64,000 nt of DNA. Source: Erinaceus europaeus (lineage: Eukaryota; Chordata; Mammalia; Eulipotyphla; Erinaceidae). The stretch spans positions 60,544,003 to 60,608,002 of the forward strand of contig NC_080164.1 of NCBI RefSeq assembly GCF_950295315.1, in the 5' to 3' direction. Below, piece after piece: positions 1 through 15,969 of this stretch (position 1 is the first letter of the stretch; the number at the start of each line of letters is the position of its first letter). Both the position numbers and the translations under genes were made by a program. The notes under the pieces are model-generated. The model was not told where the DNA came from. It saw nothing but the letters and a program-made list of their open reading frames with translations, and did not search any database.

Positions 1-1420
1 CTATCAGTGGGCTCAGTATATATTTATAGAGTACTTAAATTGATTTTGTAGGCAGATCTTTTTGTTATGTACCTCTGAGAAGTGTACTACATCAGTTAAT
101 TTCTACCAAGTGAAGTGAAACTCCAATAATGGCTTTTAAGGTATTTTCCTCAAAACTTATCAATGTGAACTGAGTCACTGTTCTAATTACTTATTTCAGA
201 GCAAAAAAAAAAATCATGTGATATAAATCAGGTTTAGATCAGTGACTTTTAGAAGCACATGAGCCAAGTAATTACATTTATTTTATTTGAGATAATGCAA
301 AAGTGAGTATTATTAAGATGCATATCCCATACATTATGCATATTTTGATTTCATGACAAAGTTACAGAAGGAAACTCAAGAGCCTCACATTACCCAGTAA
401 AGAATCTTCAGTAGCTCCGCATTACCCATCTGTCAGGGAGGACATAAGTATTCTGATTATAACATAAGATTGTCCTCTCTTGATATAAAATTTTCTATGA
501 AAATTAGAGAATTCCAAGAAAATCAAAGAGCTTTCCTTCCCTTTAAATCATTACTAACACAGATACAAAGAGAAATTAGGAGACTGGCCCAAATTGCACT
601 TGCTTCTTTGGCTCACAGGTATGGACTCCCATGAGTGAAGTCCCATGTTTAATTCCCTCCACAATAAATAAGAGAGGGTCACTTTCTCACTTGTAAAATG
701 AACCTTTAAAATAAACCTGCATTTTCTATTTGATTAGGCAACAGACTGAAATAGCTTTCAAATATTCTGAGCAGGAAGTGTGTTGTTTCTGGCATATAGA
801 CAGATAGTAGTAATAAACCAAGACTGAAATGACTTGCTTGCCCATTTTTCATTTCTAATGTACTTTTAGATAACTGGCACTTGATTCATGCTAAAGTAAC
901 AGCCTACTTAGCATGGTGTTTATGGTAAGCAGAATCCAAATGCTGTTGCCGAGCACAAGTGAGCAGGATCCCTCATTCTGGTGAGCCTTAACAAGAAGTT
1001 TACTCAGTTGAGTTACCCCAACCAAAACTGCCAACAAGAATACCAGTAACCATCAAAGTCAGTTAATGTTTGGGAGAAGCTAACTCATCTTATCTAAGTC
1101 AGTAAAATATAATGAACAAGCTAAATTTTCTGAAGCTAAATCATTCCCCAAACCAAACATTCTGAATTCTCATCTACATCTTCACTTTATGTTTCCCAAG
1201 TGTTGTCCAGTCCAAAAGAATGCCTTTTCAGGTTGATAATGAATCATTCTGAAGCAAGACAATCTTAGGAAAGTTTTGAAACTTACTTTACAAAAACATG
1301 ACTGAAACATTCTGTCTGTATGTTATGTCTTTGAAAGGTTTGCTCAAATCTACATAATAGGAATTAAAAATAATTCAGAGGATGGAGTTTCACACCTTGA
1401 AACTGATAAACTAAGAACTT
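1..1420. other. Intron stretch without clear features
   Basis: AT-rich sequence. About 610-715 has a tRNA-SINE-like fragment (GTCCCATGTTTAATTCCC) too degraded to call. The CCDC85A terminal exon is not seen here on the minus strand. Confidence 0.5.
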
Positions 1421-1432
1421 GTTTCTCAATTT

Positions 1433-1707
1433 TTAAAAATATTTATTTATTCATTCCCTTTTGTTGCCCTTGTTTTTTTTATTGTTGTAGTTATTATTGA
1501 TATCGTTCTTGTTGGATAAGACAGAGAGAAATGGAGAGAGGAGAAGACAGAGAGGAGGAGAGAAAGGTAGACACCTGCAGACCTGCTTCACCGCTTGTGA
1601 AGAGACTCCCCTGCAGGTGGGGAGCTAGGGGCTTGAACCTGGATCCTTAAACCGGTCTGTGCGCTTTGCGCGTGCACTTAACCCGCTGCACTACCGTCTG
1701 ACTCCCG
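1433..1707 (-). mobile_element. tRNA-derived SINE, long ERI-like type
   Basis: Read on the minus strand it has a GGGAGTCAGACGGTAG head with pol III box A/B-like sequence, a core with CCCACCTGCAGGGGAGTC and GTGAAGCAGGTCTGCAGG, a pyrimidine run and an AACAA-rich tail. It is flanked by TTTCTCAATTT at 1422-1432 and 1708-1718. Confidence 0.85.
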
Positions 1708-1718
1708 TTTCTCAATTT

Positions 1719-1990
1719 ATTATTATTTATTTGTTTATTAAGTTCCCTTTTGTTATCTTTGTTGATTTATTGTTGTAGTTATTATTGATGTTGTTGGATA
1801 GGACAGACAGAAATGGAGAGAGGAGGGGAAGACAGAGAGGGGGAGAGACAGACACCTGCAGACCTGCTTCACTGCTTGTGAAGCGACTCCCCTGCAGGTG
1901 GGGAGCCAGGGGCTCGAAGGACTCCTTACGCTGGTCCTTGCGCCTTGCGCCACGTGTACTTAACCCGCTGCACTACCACCCGACTCCCTA
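1719..1990 (-). mobile_element. tRNA-derived SINE, long ERI-like type
   Basis: A second minus-strand copy directly beside the one at 1433-1707, with the same head, core and AACAA tail but many differences. Flanks TTTCTCAATTT at 1708-1718 and 1991-2001. Confidence 0.85.
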
Positions 1991-2001
1991 TTTCTCAATT
2001 T

Positions 2002-5712
<3,711 letters not shown>

Positions 5713-5760
5713 TCAGAAAAAAAGTTTCCCGAGTCTCAAAAAAGCAGAACAAGAAGCTTA

Positions 5761-6456
5761 ATGAAATGAACCACAGTAACCACAATGGCAATCTGTAACA
5801 TGCACCTATAACTAGAGCAAAAAAAAAAAAAAGAAAACAATCAGAAGTCCTATGTATTAGAGCTAACACTGATTTTTAGAATGTGTGCAGAAGTCTAACT
5901 CTATTCAAGCAATTATAAAAATAGGTAGGTGCTAAAACTACAGAAAAAAAAGCTATTATGACATTTTTTTAATGTATGGGTTTTAACAAGTAAAGAATTA
6001 CAGTAAATTTTTCAAGTATGTAAAACTATAACTTTAGTATTTGTAGAAACATCTAGAAATGCAATTGGGGGCTTTTATGCTAATAAAACACAAGTTGGGT
6101 AGACATATCCAATGTCCTCAGATAAATTTGAGGACTGCATCAAATTCTCAGTAAAATTTTGCATACTTAAGAATATATATATGTATATATATAATGAGTT
6201 GAAAGTCATTACTGCATCAATGTGACTTTTTCTTAGTACATATACATAACTATTAACATTGTACTAGTTAATTATCAAAGTTCTGTACTTATTGAAAATA
6301 GATACCACATGACTGAAACAGAAATGCAAAACATAGATTTTCCCTTTCTGTGACTAAACTATACAATGTTATTATAATTATCAAAATTAACTTAATTGAA
6401 CTTGATTTTTCTCCCTGCCAATTGATACTAGAAGCTTATCTAACAGTGTAAATGTA
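5761..6456. other. Intron stretch without clear features
   Basis: AT-rich sequence upstream (in gene sense) of exon B, with short poly-A runs and a small TATATA patch near 6175. Nothing else recognised. Confidence 0.5.
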
Positions 6457-6459
6457 CTG

Positions 6460-6580
6460 ACTGGGGAGGCAGTGTGGAGTGCTCAATTTGTATATTTGAT
6501 CTCCAGCATCACATATATCAGAGGAAAGTTCTGGCATGCATACACACACACACACACACACACACACTCCCTCTCCCTGG
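6460..6580 (+). mobile_element. Old tRNA-headed SINE fragment with (CA)n
   Basis: ACTGGGGAGGCAGTGTGGAG followed by GATCTCCAGCATCACATAT resembles the third SINE type in this window (compare 47634 and 50483). A (CA)n run at 6539-6567 replaces its middle. Confidence 0.5.
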
Positions 6581-7332
6581 TATAAACGTTTTCGTTTTAG
6601 CATATTAGACACAGTATAATTTCATTTCATAGTTCCCACTGATTAACTTTCCTAGAAGTATGTGCTCTGAGAATAGAACTGGTTTTCCACTATTGTCTAA
6701 CATACAAAATGTACTAAAGTAAAAAAAAAAAAAATTCAACAGTGAAGACTAGTAATTAGTACTCACAAAATTCTTTCCTAAATCTGGAAATCTGTACCAG
6801 TTACCTACTAACTAGGTATGTCATGCATACTCCCCATATATTATAAAATGGTGTATTTGCTCTTAAATCATATCATTTCACATGTCAGTATCTACATTAT
6901 TGTAATCTTCAAAATCAATGCATGCAATAATTTATAATATGGTTAATAGCTTAAATTTTGCCTCCTACTGCAATCTGTATAGTTATCTTTTAAAGATAAT
7001 GATTGAATAATGCTTTCTCATAAATGAACTCTTATTTTTCTGATTTATTCACTTAATAACATAAGCATCTCTAGATCTTACACTTCTCAGATTCAAAAAC
7101 TGAGTAAACATAAAACTCCATTTTCATTCTTAATGTCAAATGAGGTAAAATCCAAAAGCCTGTGTACTATAACAAAATTTATCATCTCTATGAAATGTAA
7201 GGAAGCATCTCTATTACAGATAAACTGTTGATAGATTCACCTGCACTATAGAGAATACATAAACTTTCCCACTTTCAGATAAGAAACTGAAAAATAGTTT
7301 TGTCTGTAAGCACCTTGTAAAACTTTGTTTTA

Positions 7333-7590
7333 GGGAGCAGGGCAGTGGCATACTCCGTTAAGTGCACATAGTAGTAAGCACAAAGATGTGCACCTGTAAG
7401 GGGGTCCCTTTACAAGTAGTGAAGCAGGTCTGCAGGTCTTTCTGTCTCTCTCCCTCTGCATCTACCCTCCCCTCTCAATTTCTCTCTGTCCCATCCAAAA
7501 AAATGAAAAAAAAAAAAAAAGAGCCCCAGGAGCAGTGGATTCATAGTGCTGGCAGTGACAACCCTAGAGGCAAAAATATAAAAAATAAAA
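7333..7590 (+). mobile_element. tRNA-derived SINE with 3' module
   Basis: Head GGGAGCAGGGCAGTGGCA, core AAGCAGGTCTGCAGG, CT-rich middle, poly-A, then the extra 3' module CCCAGGAGCAGTGGATTCAT. Probable target duplication: CTTTGTTTTA at 7323-7332 and GTTTGTTTTA at 7591-7600, with one mismatch. Confidence 0.85.
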
Positions 7591-7600
7591 GTTTGTTTTA

Positions 7601-8995
7601 AAACAAATAGGTCTCATTTTTGTGGAAGAATAAACTATTTAATAATATAGTAATTTTAAAGGAATAAGTAACCTTTAAAATTAGTATGATTGATTTTCTA
7701 CTCATAACAACTATTTTTTTAAAGGTCATGGAAAAACGTGTTCTAGATTAGTCATAATATTTTTTAACCTTCATATAAACTTTATCTGAAGGGTATTTAT
7801 AAAATAAAGAACACTTTAGTCCTTGCTAGCATTACAGTCGTCAATCGTGCTACTTTATAAAGATAGCTTCACAAACCATAATAAGCCTTCAGCAACTTTG
7901 GAGGCGGAAATGGGGGGGGGGACTCCAGATTCTGGCCAGCAATTAGGAAAATAACTCCAAGAAAGTCAATTTCTATTTTCTGAGAAGTTGTTTTGCTTTT
8001 TAAAATTTCAAGTTTATATAAAATAAGGCTTGGGTAATCCTATCATTTCAGTAGAAATCTGGCTACTTGTCATCTAGTAGATACAGTAAGTAGCATATTA
8101 TTTTAGATATCAGCATAGTCTCTATAAATTCTAATAGCAAAATAATGCCCTTTATTAAGACAGTGGGAGGTAAATTGTTTATTATAGAAACCATGAAATC
8201 TAATGCTGTAAGCAAACACTGAGTCAGGAAGCAAAAGTATTTCTTTATATTTCTGGTAAAGAGGATATATATTAGTATTTCTATGATTTTTGAGACTTTT
8301 GACATTATCTTCTGTGGTTCTTAAACTTCTTCAGAATTAAGTAAGAAAGGTGAAGCCATTTAAAATTTTAAAAGATTAAATAAAAATATATTACTTATGA
8401 TTATATAATATATATAGCCTTATATGTACCTTAATAAAATTAGTTCAGGTAGCACTCTGAAGAAATAGGCATTTGTTTTACATCTGGCTCAGACTTAACT
8501 ATGAATATAAGAAGTTAACTATGGAACCCTGAAGTTTGTTTGGCTGAAGTCATTTCCCACTAGTTAAAGTGTTTTAATTTTCTTTATCTATTGGAGCTAG
8601 GTTAAATTATCATAAAGTACACCATACCTCATAAAAATTCATAACTAGTTTAAGAGGGATGATACACTCAGTCTTTATTATAAGGACAAAACAAATATCA
8701 CTTAATCTCAAAATACTGTGTTCGGTTTCACCAGTCTTCATTTTGACATATAGCAGAACTGCACTAGTACAGATTAGGAGAAACTTTAAACATCACCTTT
8801 TCCATGATATTCTTGTGTGTGGACTTAGAAATACTGAGAGATCCTCTACTTTGCTGGAATAGACATCTAGTTGATTATCTTAAAACTATACTCAATACTT
8901 TCCTGGATTTACAGATAGTTACTGAACAAATATTTACTAAGTCTCAAGTACAGACAATAACCCAACATGCTATGTCATGTGGATACGGATTCCAC
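7601..8995. other. Intron stretch without clear features
   Basis: AT-rich sequence with a G homopolymer at about 7912-7921. Short open frames here look random in composition. No repeat family recognised. Confidence 0.5.
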
Positions 8996-9625
8996 TACTT
9001 TTTTTTAAATTTCTCTATTGGGGGATTACTAGTATACACTTTACAGTAAATACAATAGTTTTTACATGCATAACATTTCACAGTTTTCCATATTAACAAT
9101 TCAACCCACACTAGGTCCTCCTCTGCCATCATAATGTTCCAGGACCTGAACCCTTCCTTATATCCCAGAGTTTTTTACTTTGGTGCAATACACCAACTCC
9201 AGTCCAAGTTCTACTTTGTGTTTTCATTTATCTTGTTTTTCAACTTCTATGAGTGAGATCATCCCATAGTCATCCTCTGTTTTGATCCATCCAATATGAG
9301 GTGAAGAAAGTGAAATCACCATTATAATAGCTTAGTAGTATTATATTGTGTATTTCTACCACAAATTTCTCAGCCACTCATCTGTTGTTGGACATCTGGG
9401 TTGCTTCCAGGTTTTGGCTACTGCAAATTGTACTGCTATGAACAGAGGTGTACACAAATATTTTTTGGATGACTGTGTTTGGTTCCTTAGAATATATTCT
9501 CAGGAGAAGGATCACATGGTCATAGGGTAGGTGCATGTCTAGCCTTCTGAGAGTTCTACAGACTGCTCTCCACAGGGGTTGGACCAACTGACATTCCCAC
9601 CAGCAGTGCAGGAGGCTTTATACTT
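8996..9625 (-). mobile_element. L1 3' end fragment, antisense
   Basis: Minus-strand translation near 9378-9587 gives VQPLWRAVCRTLRRL and LPYDHVILLLRIYSKE, matching the L1 ORF2 C-terminal region (LVQPLW..., LPYDP...LLGIYPK). The rest (8996-9370) is 3' UTR, with AGTAAATACAATAG on the plus strand. The copy is 5'-truncated and decayed. Confidence 0.85.
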
Positions 9626-9708
9626 AGGTTGACATTATGACAGTATTGCTCAGAGAAATACTTCTGAATACCTTCATGTCGTTGGTTATAAAAACAGAGT
9701 GTAGGGGA

Positions 9709-9985
9709 GTCGGGCGGTAGCACAGCAGGTTAAGTGCACATGGCACAAAGCGCAAGGACCGCCATAAGGATCCCGGTTGGAGCCCCTGGCTCCCTACCTG
9801 CAGGGGAGCCACTTCACAAGCGGTGAAGCAGGTCTGCAGGTGTCTATCTTTCTCTCCCCCCTGTCCATTTCTCTCTGTCCTATCCAACAACAGTGACAAC
9901 ATCACTAACAACAACAATAATAACTACAACAATAAAAAAAAGGGAAACAGAAGGGAATGAATAAATAAATATTTTTTTTAAAAAT
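9709..9985 (+). mobile_element. tRNA-derived SINE, long ERI-like type, well preserved
   Basis: Head GTCGGGCGGTAGCACAGCAG, core and an AACAACAATAATAACTAC tail. A 13-bp perfect target duplication AGAGTGTAGGGGA flanks it at 9696-9708 and 9986-9998, so this is a relatively young insertion. Confidence 0.93.
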
Positions 9986-10022
9986 AGAGTGTAGGGGAAC
10001 ATAAATAGGTCAAGAGACTAGA

Positions 10023-10048
10023 ATAAATAAATAAATAAATAAATAAAT
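10023..10048 (+). repeat. (AAAT)n microsatellite
   Basis: About six tandem TAAA units, followed by GA-rich sequence at 10095-10140 and a (TA)n run at 10147-10167. Confidence 0.9.
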
Positions 10049-10377
10049 AGGTCAGAGACTAGAACTGAATGTCAATGTAGGTACAAAAGCAATAGAAGAA
10101 GAAAATGAAGAATGAGAAGGAGGAGGAGAAGAAAATGAGGATAAATATATATATATATATATATATCAATTAGCAATGGCATTTAGCTTATAGAATACAG
10201 CTGATGAATGCATATGTTAAATACCTCAAATAGTCCTTCAAAGCCCCATGAAAGACATGTACACAGTTAGCAGCTCTGCTGATTTGACCAGAAAATATTA
10301 AGCTGTGGCATTTGCTGTCCTGGATTTGGCAAAGATTATTTGCAGATACCTATCATGGTCACATAAGAAATTGTAAG

Positions 10378-11018
10378 AGAGCTACTTTCTTTCCTGATCC
10401 AGCTCTCTAGCTCTTTTTCTAACTATGACACCATCTCCCCAAATAATAACCTGGGTCCACCATCAGATATCAGACACAGGCAAAAACTAGTAAAGTCAAA
10501 AACTAGTAGAGGGCCCTCTGGAATATACCTAAAATAGCTACTGGTGTTTTCCAAAACAGAGACCCCAAATATTCATCTGCAATATTCTTGCCTTTAGGTT
10601 CATGATTAGTCAACAATTTGTTCTGCATTATATCTTAACTCTTTTCTAGCAACCAGGTTCCAGATGATACCATGATGTCAACCTGACTTCCCTGGGTAGA
10701 TGACTCCACTACGTGTCTTGGAGCCCTGCCTCCTCAGATCCCTGCCCCACTAGAGAAAGAGAGATAGGTTGGGAGTATGGATCAACCTGCCAATGCCCAT
10801 GTTCAGCGGAGAAGCAATTACAGAAGCCAGACCTTTCACCTTCTGTACCCACAATGAACCTGGGTCCATACTCCCAGAGGGATAAAGAATAGAGAAGCTA
10901 TCAAGGGAGGGGGCTGGATATGGAGCTCTGGGGACAGGCATTGTGTGGAATATACCTCTCTTATCCTGTAGTCTTGTCAGTATTTCCATTTTATAAATAA
11001 AAATAGAAAAAAATTATA
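10378..11018 (+). mobile_element. X repeat copy 1 (5'-truncated LINE-like 3' region)
   Basis: Aligns along its length with 26640-27275: CTGATCCAGCT, ACACCATCTCCCC, AACCAGGTTCCAGATG, GTCCATACTCCCAGAGGG, then TCTTATCCTGTAG and a TATAAATAAAAA end. It is homologous to the other X copies but starts at a different internal point. Confidence 0.8.
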
Positions 11019-11020
11019 AG

Positions 11021-11160
11021 GGCCAGGGTAGATAAGCATAATGACTATGCAAAGAGACTCTCAAGCCTAAGGCTTCAAAGTCCCAGGTTCAATACCCACA
11101 CAACCATAAGCCAAATCTGAACAGTGCTCTGTTAAAAGAAAGAAAGGAAGAAAGAAAGAA
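11021..11160 (+). mobile_element. SINE, third type (AGATAAGCATAATG head)
   Basis: Has GGCCAGGGTAGATAAGCATA, a B-box-like CCCAGGTTCAATACCC and AACCATAAGCC, then a GAAA tail. It lies immediately after X copy 1. Confidence 0.75.
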
Positions 11161-12905
11161 ATTGTAACTATCTGCTTACAACTGTGTGTAAACTACTCTC
11201 CACTTATGCTCCATCCACTTTCCCCAAATTAAAAGAGAGTTAAGATGACAGATAATACCTGTTTCTGGAAAATGAATGTAATTTTCAACTATACTGTACT
11301 ATTCTGATGAAATGAAAATTCATAAAGCACACACAAAAAGTTCTTTTTTAGTGAGACTTCTGGAATACAAAGCCTCTGAAGAAAATGAGGAAATCAAGCT
11401 AAGAAAGTAGTAAACAGAGACAATCAGCTTCATACAGAGCTGTAGACACCTATTATACAAGTGAATACCTTTGCTTGTTAGGCTCAAGTTTCAACCATGC
11501 AAATGATGGAAGCCTTCTTGGAGAAAAACAATGATCTGACACTGAAAGGTTTGTAAAAAAAAAAAAAAAAAAAGAATGGCCAAAATGAATCCAGATAGTA
11601 TAGCATCTGCTTAAGTAAGAGTAATAAGTATCATTAGCTGGGATACAAATTCTCCCATTAGTAAGATCAACATTAGAGTGGAAATATCATTGCCAGTATG
11701 AGCTGTTTTCATGAAGAACTTTCACCAAGAAGAAAATCATTTTAAAATGTATTTACTTATTTCATACTTCCAAACATAATTAAGATGGGAAAACAATATT
11801 TTATGATTTAAACTATGCATATCTAAGTACAATAATACTCAAACAAGTTAAGTTTGGGAACTAGAGAGTTAAAATGTAAAACAATACTGCAGAATTAGTC
11901 CATGGTTAAAATATTTTCAATCATGCATAATTCTGCGAGAAAAAAAAAAGCTAAATGTCCCTCTTCTTGTAGACTGCAAGTGTACTTCTCTAACTTCTCA
12001 TCTTTAAATCTTAAAAAAATGTTCCAGGGCAAAGTCTACAGTGTTTTTTTCTTTCAACACTCATTCACGTGAAGTTCTAATTCAGTCCTGTGGCTGTATC
12101 TTCTTCCAAAGTTTTCTCTCAAGTCTTGATTTTTCTCCCCAGTCCAAATATATATATATATACTTAACTGTGATATCTCCTTTTCACATCTCAAACTCTC
12201 CATGGCTAAAACAACACTTGATTATCCCTGTACCTCCTATCCTGTTCCTCTCTGTTTTCCCCCACTTCGGCAATGCATTCCTATCATACATCTATAAGCT
12301 TAGCTTGAAACGCTAAGAAGTCAACCTTGATTCTTCCTTTGAGTGGTTCCTCTTGAGCTTAGCAGTATCTATCCTATGAACCTATTAGGTCACTTTATTT
12401 TACATCCTGTTTCCAATCTGTCCCAGAGCACTATTTGGTCTACTCAAAATATGCTATCAATCCAACACTTGCCTCATTAACATCATCATCTTTACCTACC
12501 ACTTATTTCAAGTTGCCATCAGACCATAACTATTAAACTGCTTTCAATCTAGTTTCCCTCAATCCAACATTAATGGAAACCTCTGAAAAACATAAATCAA
12601 TGATATTGTAACCCAAGCCCTACTCATCCAGTGACTTTCTATCAACTCAGACCCAAGCCTTTAAGCAGCCTGTTCCCTGATGCCTCTCTGACTTAATCTC
12701 GTCTTTTCCCTATCCTCCTCAGTACATTCCAGCTACACTAGCCTTCGATCTGCTATTTCCTCAATTATGTCTAGCTTATTACTATCTAAAGGCTTTTGTT
12801 GCCTTTTTTTTTTACATTTCCTGAAATATTTATTTCTAACCACAATCAAACTCCTCCTTTCAGTTTCCTTCAGATGTTACTTCCTCAGAAATGTCAACTT
12901 TCAAA
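11161..12905. other. Intron stretch without clear features
   Basis: AT- and pyrimidine-rich sequence with a poly-A run near 11556 and (TA)n near 12150. No recognisable gene or repeat. Confidence 0.5.
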
Positions 12906-12908
12906 ACA

Positions 12909-13080
12909 TTTTATTTATTTATTGGATAAAGACAGAAATTGAGAGGGAAGGAGAGATAGAGAGAAATACTTGCAGCACTGTAGTAAGCTTTCCCACCTCT
13001 GGAGGTGGGGACCGGGGCCTTGAACTTGGGTCTTACACATTGTAACACGTGCACTCAACCTGGTGAGATATTGCCTGGCC
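12909..13080 (-). mobile_element. tRNA-derived SINE, short type
   Basis: Minus strand: GGCCAGGCAATATCTCACCAG head, CCCCACCTCCAGAGGTGGG core, then an AATAAATAAAAT tail. Several substitutions, so an older copy. Confidence 0.8.
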
Positions 13081-13119
13081 CTCAGAAATAGCATTTCTAA
13101 GTCCAGATAAAACATTTTG

Positions 13120-13232
13120 TCAGGTGCCAGGTGGTGGCACACCTGGTTGAGTCCCCACCTGTTTGTTTGTGTGGGAGGTTCATAAGCAGTGAAAACAAGT
13201 ATCTCTCCTGTCTCACCCTTCCTTTTTATTTA
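13120..13232 (+). mobile_element. tRNA-derived SINE, short type, internally deleted
   Basis: GCCAGGTGGTGGCACACCTG head runs into a shortened core that still contains AGGTTCATAAGCAGTGA and a CTCTCC-rich end. Confidence 0.7.
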
Positions 13233-13235
13233 TTT

Positions 13236-15670
13236 ATTCACAGTAATATTTTCAGTTATTACATATGTTTCTGTTTTTAAACAAGAATCCATTTGCCTAA
13301 AATGTAAACCTCACAAACTATAAAGAGTATCTGTACATAAGAGATTAAAAAAAGAAAAAAAAACCCTCTAAAGGTAAAATGTTAGATGAATGGCCAATAT
13401 TAGCCATTAAACTTTCATGCTGTACAAAGACAAAAAGACAATTAAATACATGTTTCAGCAAAGCTGAAATATTCTATCTGGTAGTAATACTAATGGCTCT
13501 TCTCCACTGAAGGAACTGCATTTTCCAGTAAAATGCAAGCATCTTATTATCCAAAGTATTTTCATCCCAAAGCTAGGTGTTTTGTTAGGAAATAATACCT
13601 TTGCTTACTGTTCAACTACTCTTCTGAGTCAGTCATAGCACATTTGAAATCATAGTGCACATAAATTATTAAAAATAACTTAGGGTAAGTTTGGGGATGA
13701 AAGGACAAAATAACTTAAACCAATAAAAATGCCTGATAATAGAAAAAAAGTTTATATAACAAATTCATAGTGAATATAAACACTTATGTAATGATATCAA
13801 AGATCTATTTATAAACAATGATATAACTCAAAAAACAACAAATTTAGTGTCTAATTACTGATATATTCAGATCCAGCTCATTTCACCTGTTTCATAAGTA
13901 ACTGAATTGGAACACAGTCACACACATGTACATATTGTTCATAGATACTTTCGGCTGTTCTTATGCTACAGAGGAAGATGTGAGTAGCTGTGATATACTA
14001 ATGACTAAGACCTGAGTCTCTCCAATAATTAAAAAAAAAAGTGTCAACTCCTAGTACAGAGCATGAAAAAAGTCACTACAGACTTAAATAGCCTGAGCAG
14101 TTTCGGAGAAGGGGTAAATAGCCTTAGGAGAAACTATAACTGAACCAGAAGTGATTAATTAGATAAATATTCTTCCCTGCATAATATTTTATGTTCTATA
14201 ACATGTTCTAAACATGTTCTATAGATCACTAAACAGAATAAGGTCTTCCCATACAGAGAATATCACTGAAGTCATAGAATCTCTCAAGTAATATGAAAAT
14301 AGGAAGTCCTAAAGTGAAACTTGATTTCTTGTCTAATTCCTAATTCAGCAGAGGCTTGTTTTAAATTGTGGTAGTAATGTTTTATAGAAAACTAGCTTCA
14401 TGAAAACAAACAAAAACTGATCATGTGACAACTGAAGCAACATGAAAAAATGCTGGACTAGTGGTAAAATGCTGGACAACTACATCCAGGCACAAACCCT
14501 GCCCCTGTACCCGAGTGAGCATTCTCTCACACGCAAAATAGGGATAATTACCTTGTGCTTCAGTTCTGTACCAACTCCATGGTTCAACTCCATTATTTAA
14601 AATAAGAAAAATCATTAAAAATTACAGACTTGAACAGTATCTGTATGACCTATCATATCACTTGGGAACCAAAGACTTAAGACTCAACAAACACTTAAGA
14701 ACAGTAAAAGTACTATCTTCAAATGTGTTTTTAGCACATAGTATAGTTTAAAATAAGAAAAAAAAATCTAATGTAGCAAATAGTGTTACAAAATCACTAT
14801 GATAATAATACTAAGTATGTTCTATTGGTTTACAGGCCAAATAAAATCCTAATTATTCATAAATTATGAAGGCACAATTTGTAGTTGTGAGAAATCATCC
14901 AGAATTGATAGTCATTCTACAACATCCTCAAGAACGTTGTCAACATTAAGCAGGGTGCTTATTTACTGTAAATGAGAAACACTGGAGAAACAGCTGTCTT
15001 GCCTGCTCTCATACTCATTTTGATCATGTTTTCAAGTTTGGAATAACTAATATCCCTAAACAAGAAAATCATTTTGAATGAACTGAATGACCCTGAGGCC
15101 AACCACCTGAGCCACCATCTTTACAAGTGACCACTGAGCGGTCATTTATATCAACCTCTCCAAAGTTTTTTTTCAGTTAGCAAAACTTCTGAGCTGTCAT
15201 CACTATCTTTCCATTTGTGGAATTTATGAAAGTTCGTGAATGTTGCTGATTAAGCAACTAAACAGTAAAACATGAGTAGGGTGGGTAAGGGGGATAGAAA
15301 GTGAATACAGCTGACTGTAAAGAAAATATTGATAAATTTCAATATGGGAAGCTGCTATAGCCCTCTTTGTCTAAATCTGGCTCCTAGATAGCACTTTTTA
15401 GGAGATGGAGAAAAAAGAAAACACAATATATTACAACAAACACACTCTCTGCATCAACACAAGTTCCCACTAAGTGAGGCCTTGATAATTTACTGCTTTT
15501 TTTTGTTACATCTATATTTCATTAGTATTTACATTTAATTTCAATAACTTAAATTGAAAGTCAAACACTACAGCATATTTTCCATCACTTACTATGGAGA
15601 GAATGTTTTATCATTAATTTTTTTTAACTTTGGATTAAAGAACAAAAAAAAGTAAAAGTAGAAAGTAATT
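13236..15670. other. Intron stretch without clear features
   Basis: About 2.4 kb of AT-rich sequence without recognised repeats. It includes a moderately complex part around 15060-15200. No coding evidence. Confidence 0.5.
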
Positions 15671-15958
15671 AAAAAATTTTTTTTAATTATTATTTATTTT
15701 CCCTTTTGTTGCCCTTGTTTTATTATTGTTGTAACTATTGTTGTTGTCATCATTGTTGGATAGGACAGAGAGAAATGGAGAGAGAAGGGGAAGACAGAGA
15801 GGGGGAGAGAAAGACAGACACCTGCAGACCTGCTTCACCACTTGTGAAGCGACCCCCCCTGCAGGTGGGGAGCCAGGGGCCCGAACCAGGATCCTTCTGC
15901 AGGTCCTTGCACTTTGCGCAACGTGTGCTTAACCTGTTGTGCTACCGCCTGACTCCCC
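15671..15958 (-). mobile_element. tRNA-derived SINE, long ERI-like type
   Basis: Minus strand: GGGGAGTCAGGCGGTAGCAC head, full core and an ACAACAATAATAAAAC tail. Imperfect target duplication AGAAAGTAATT (15660-15670) and AGAATGTAATT (15959-15969). Confidence 0.88.
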
Positions 15959-15969
15959 AGAATGTAATT

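Noticed and set aside
9709..9790. tRNA gene
   Set aside because: Box A and B-like sequences are present but belong to the SINE head. No full cloverleaf, and the sequence continues into the SINE core.
10378..11018. X repeat as solo LTR
   Set aside because: Copies have one common 3' end and variable 5' ends with an A-rich finish, which is LINE-like and not LTR-like.
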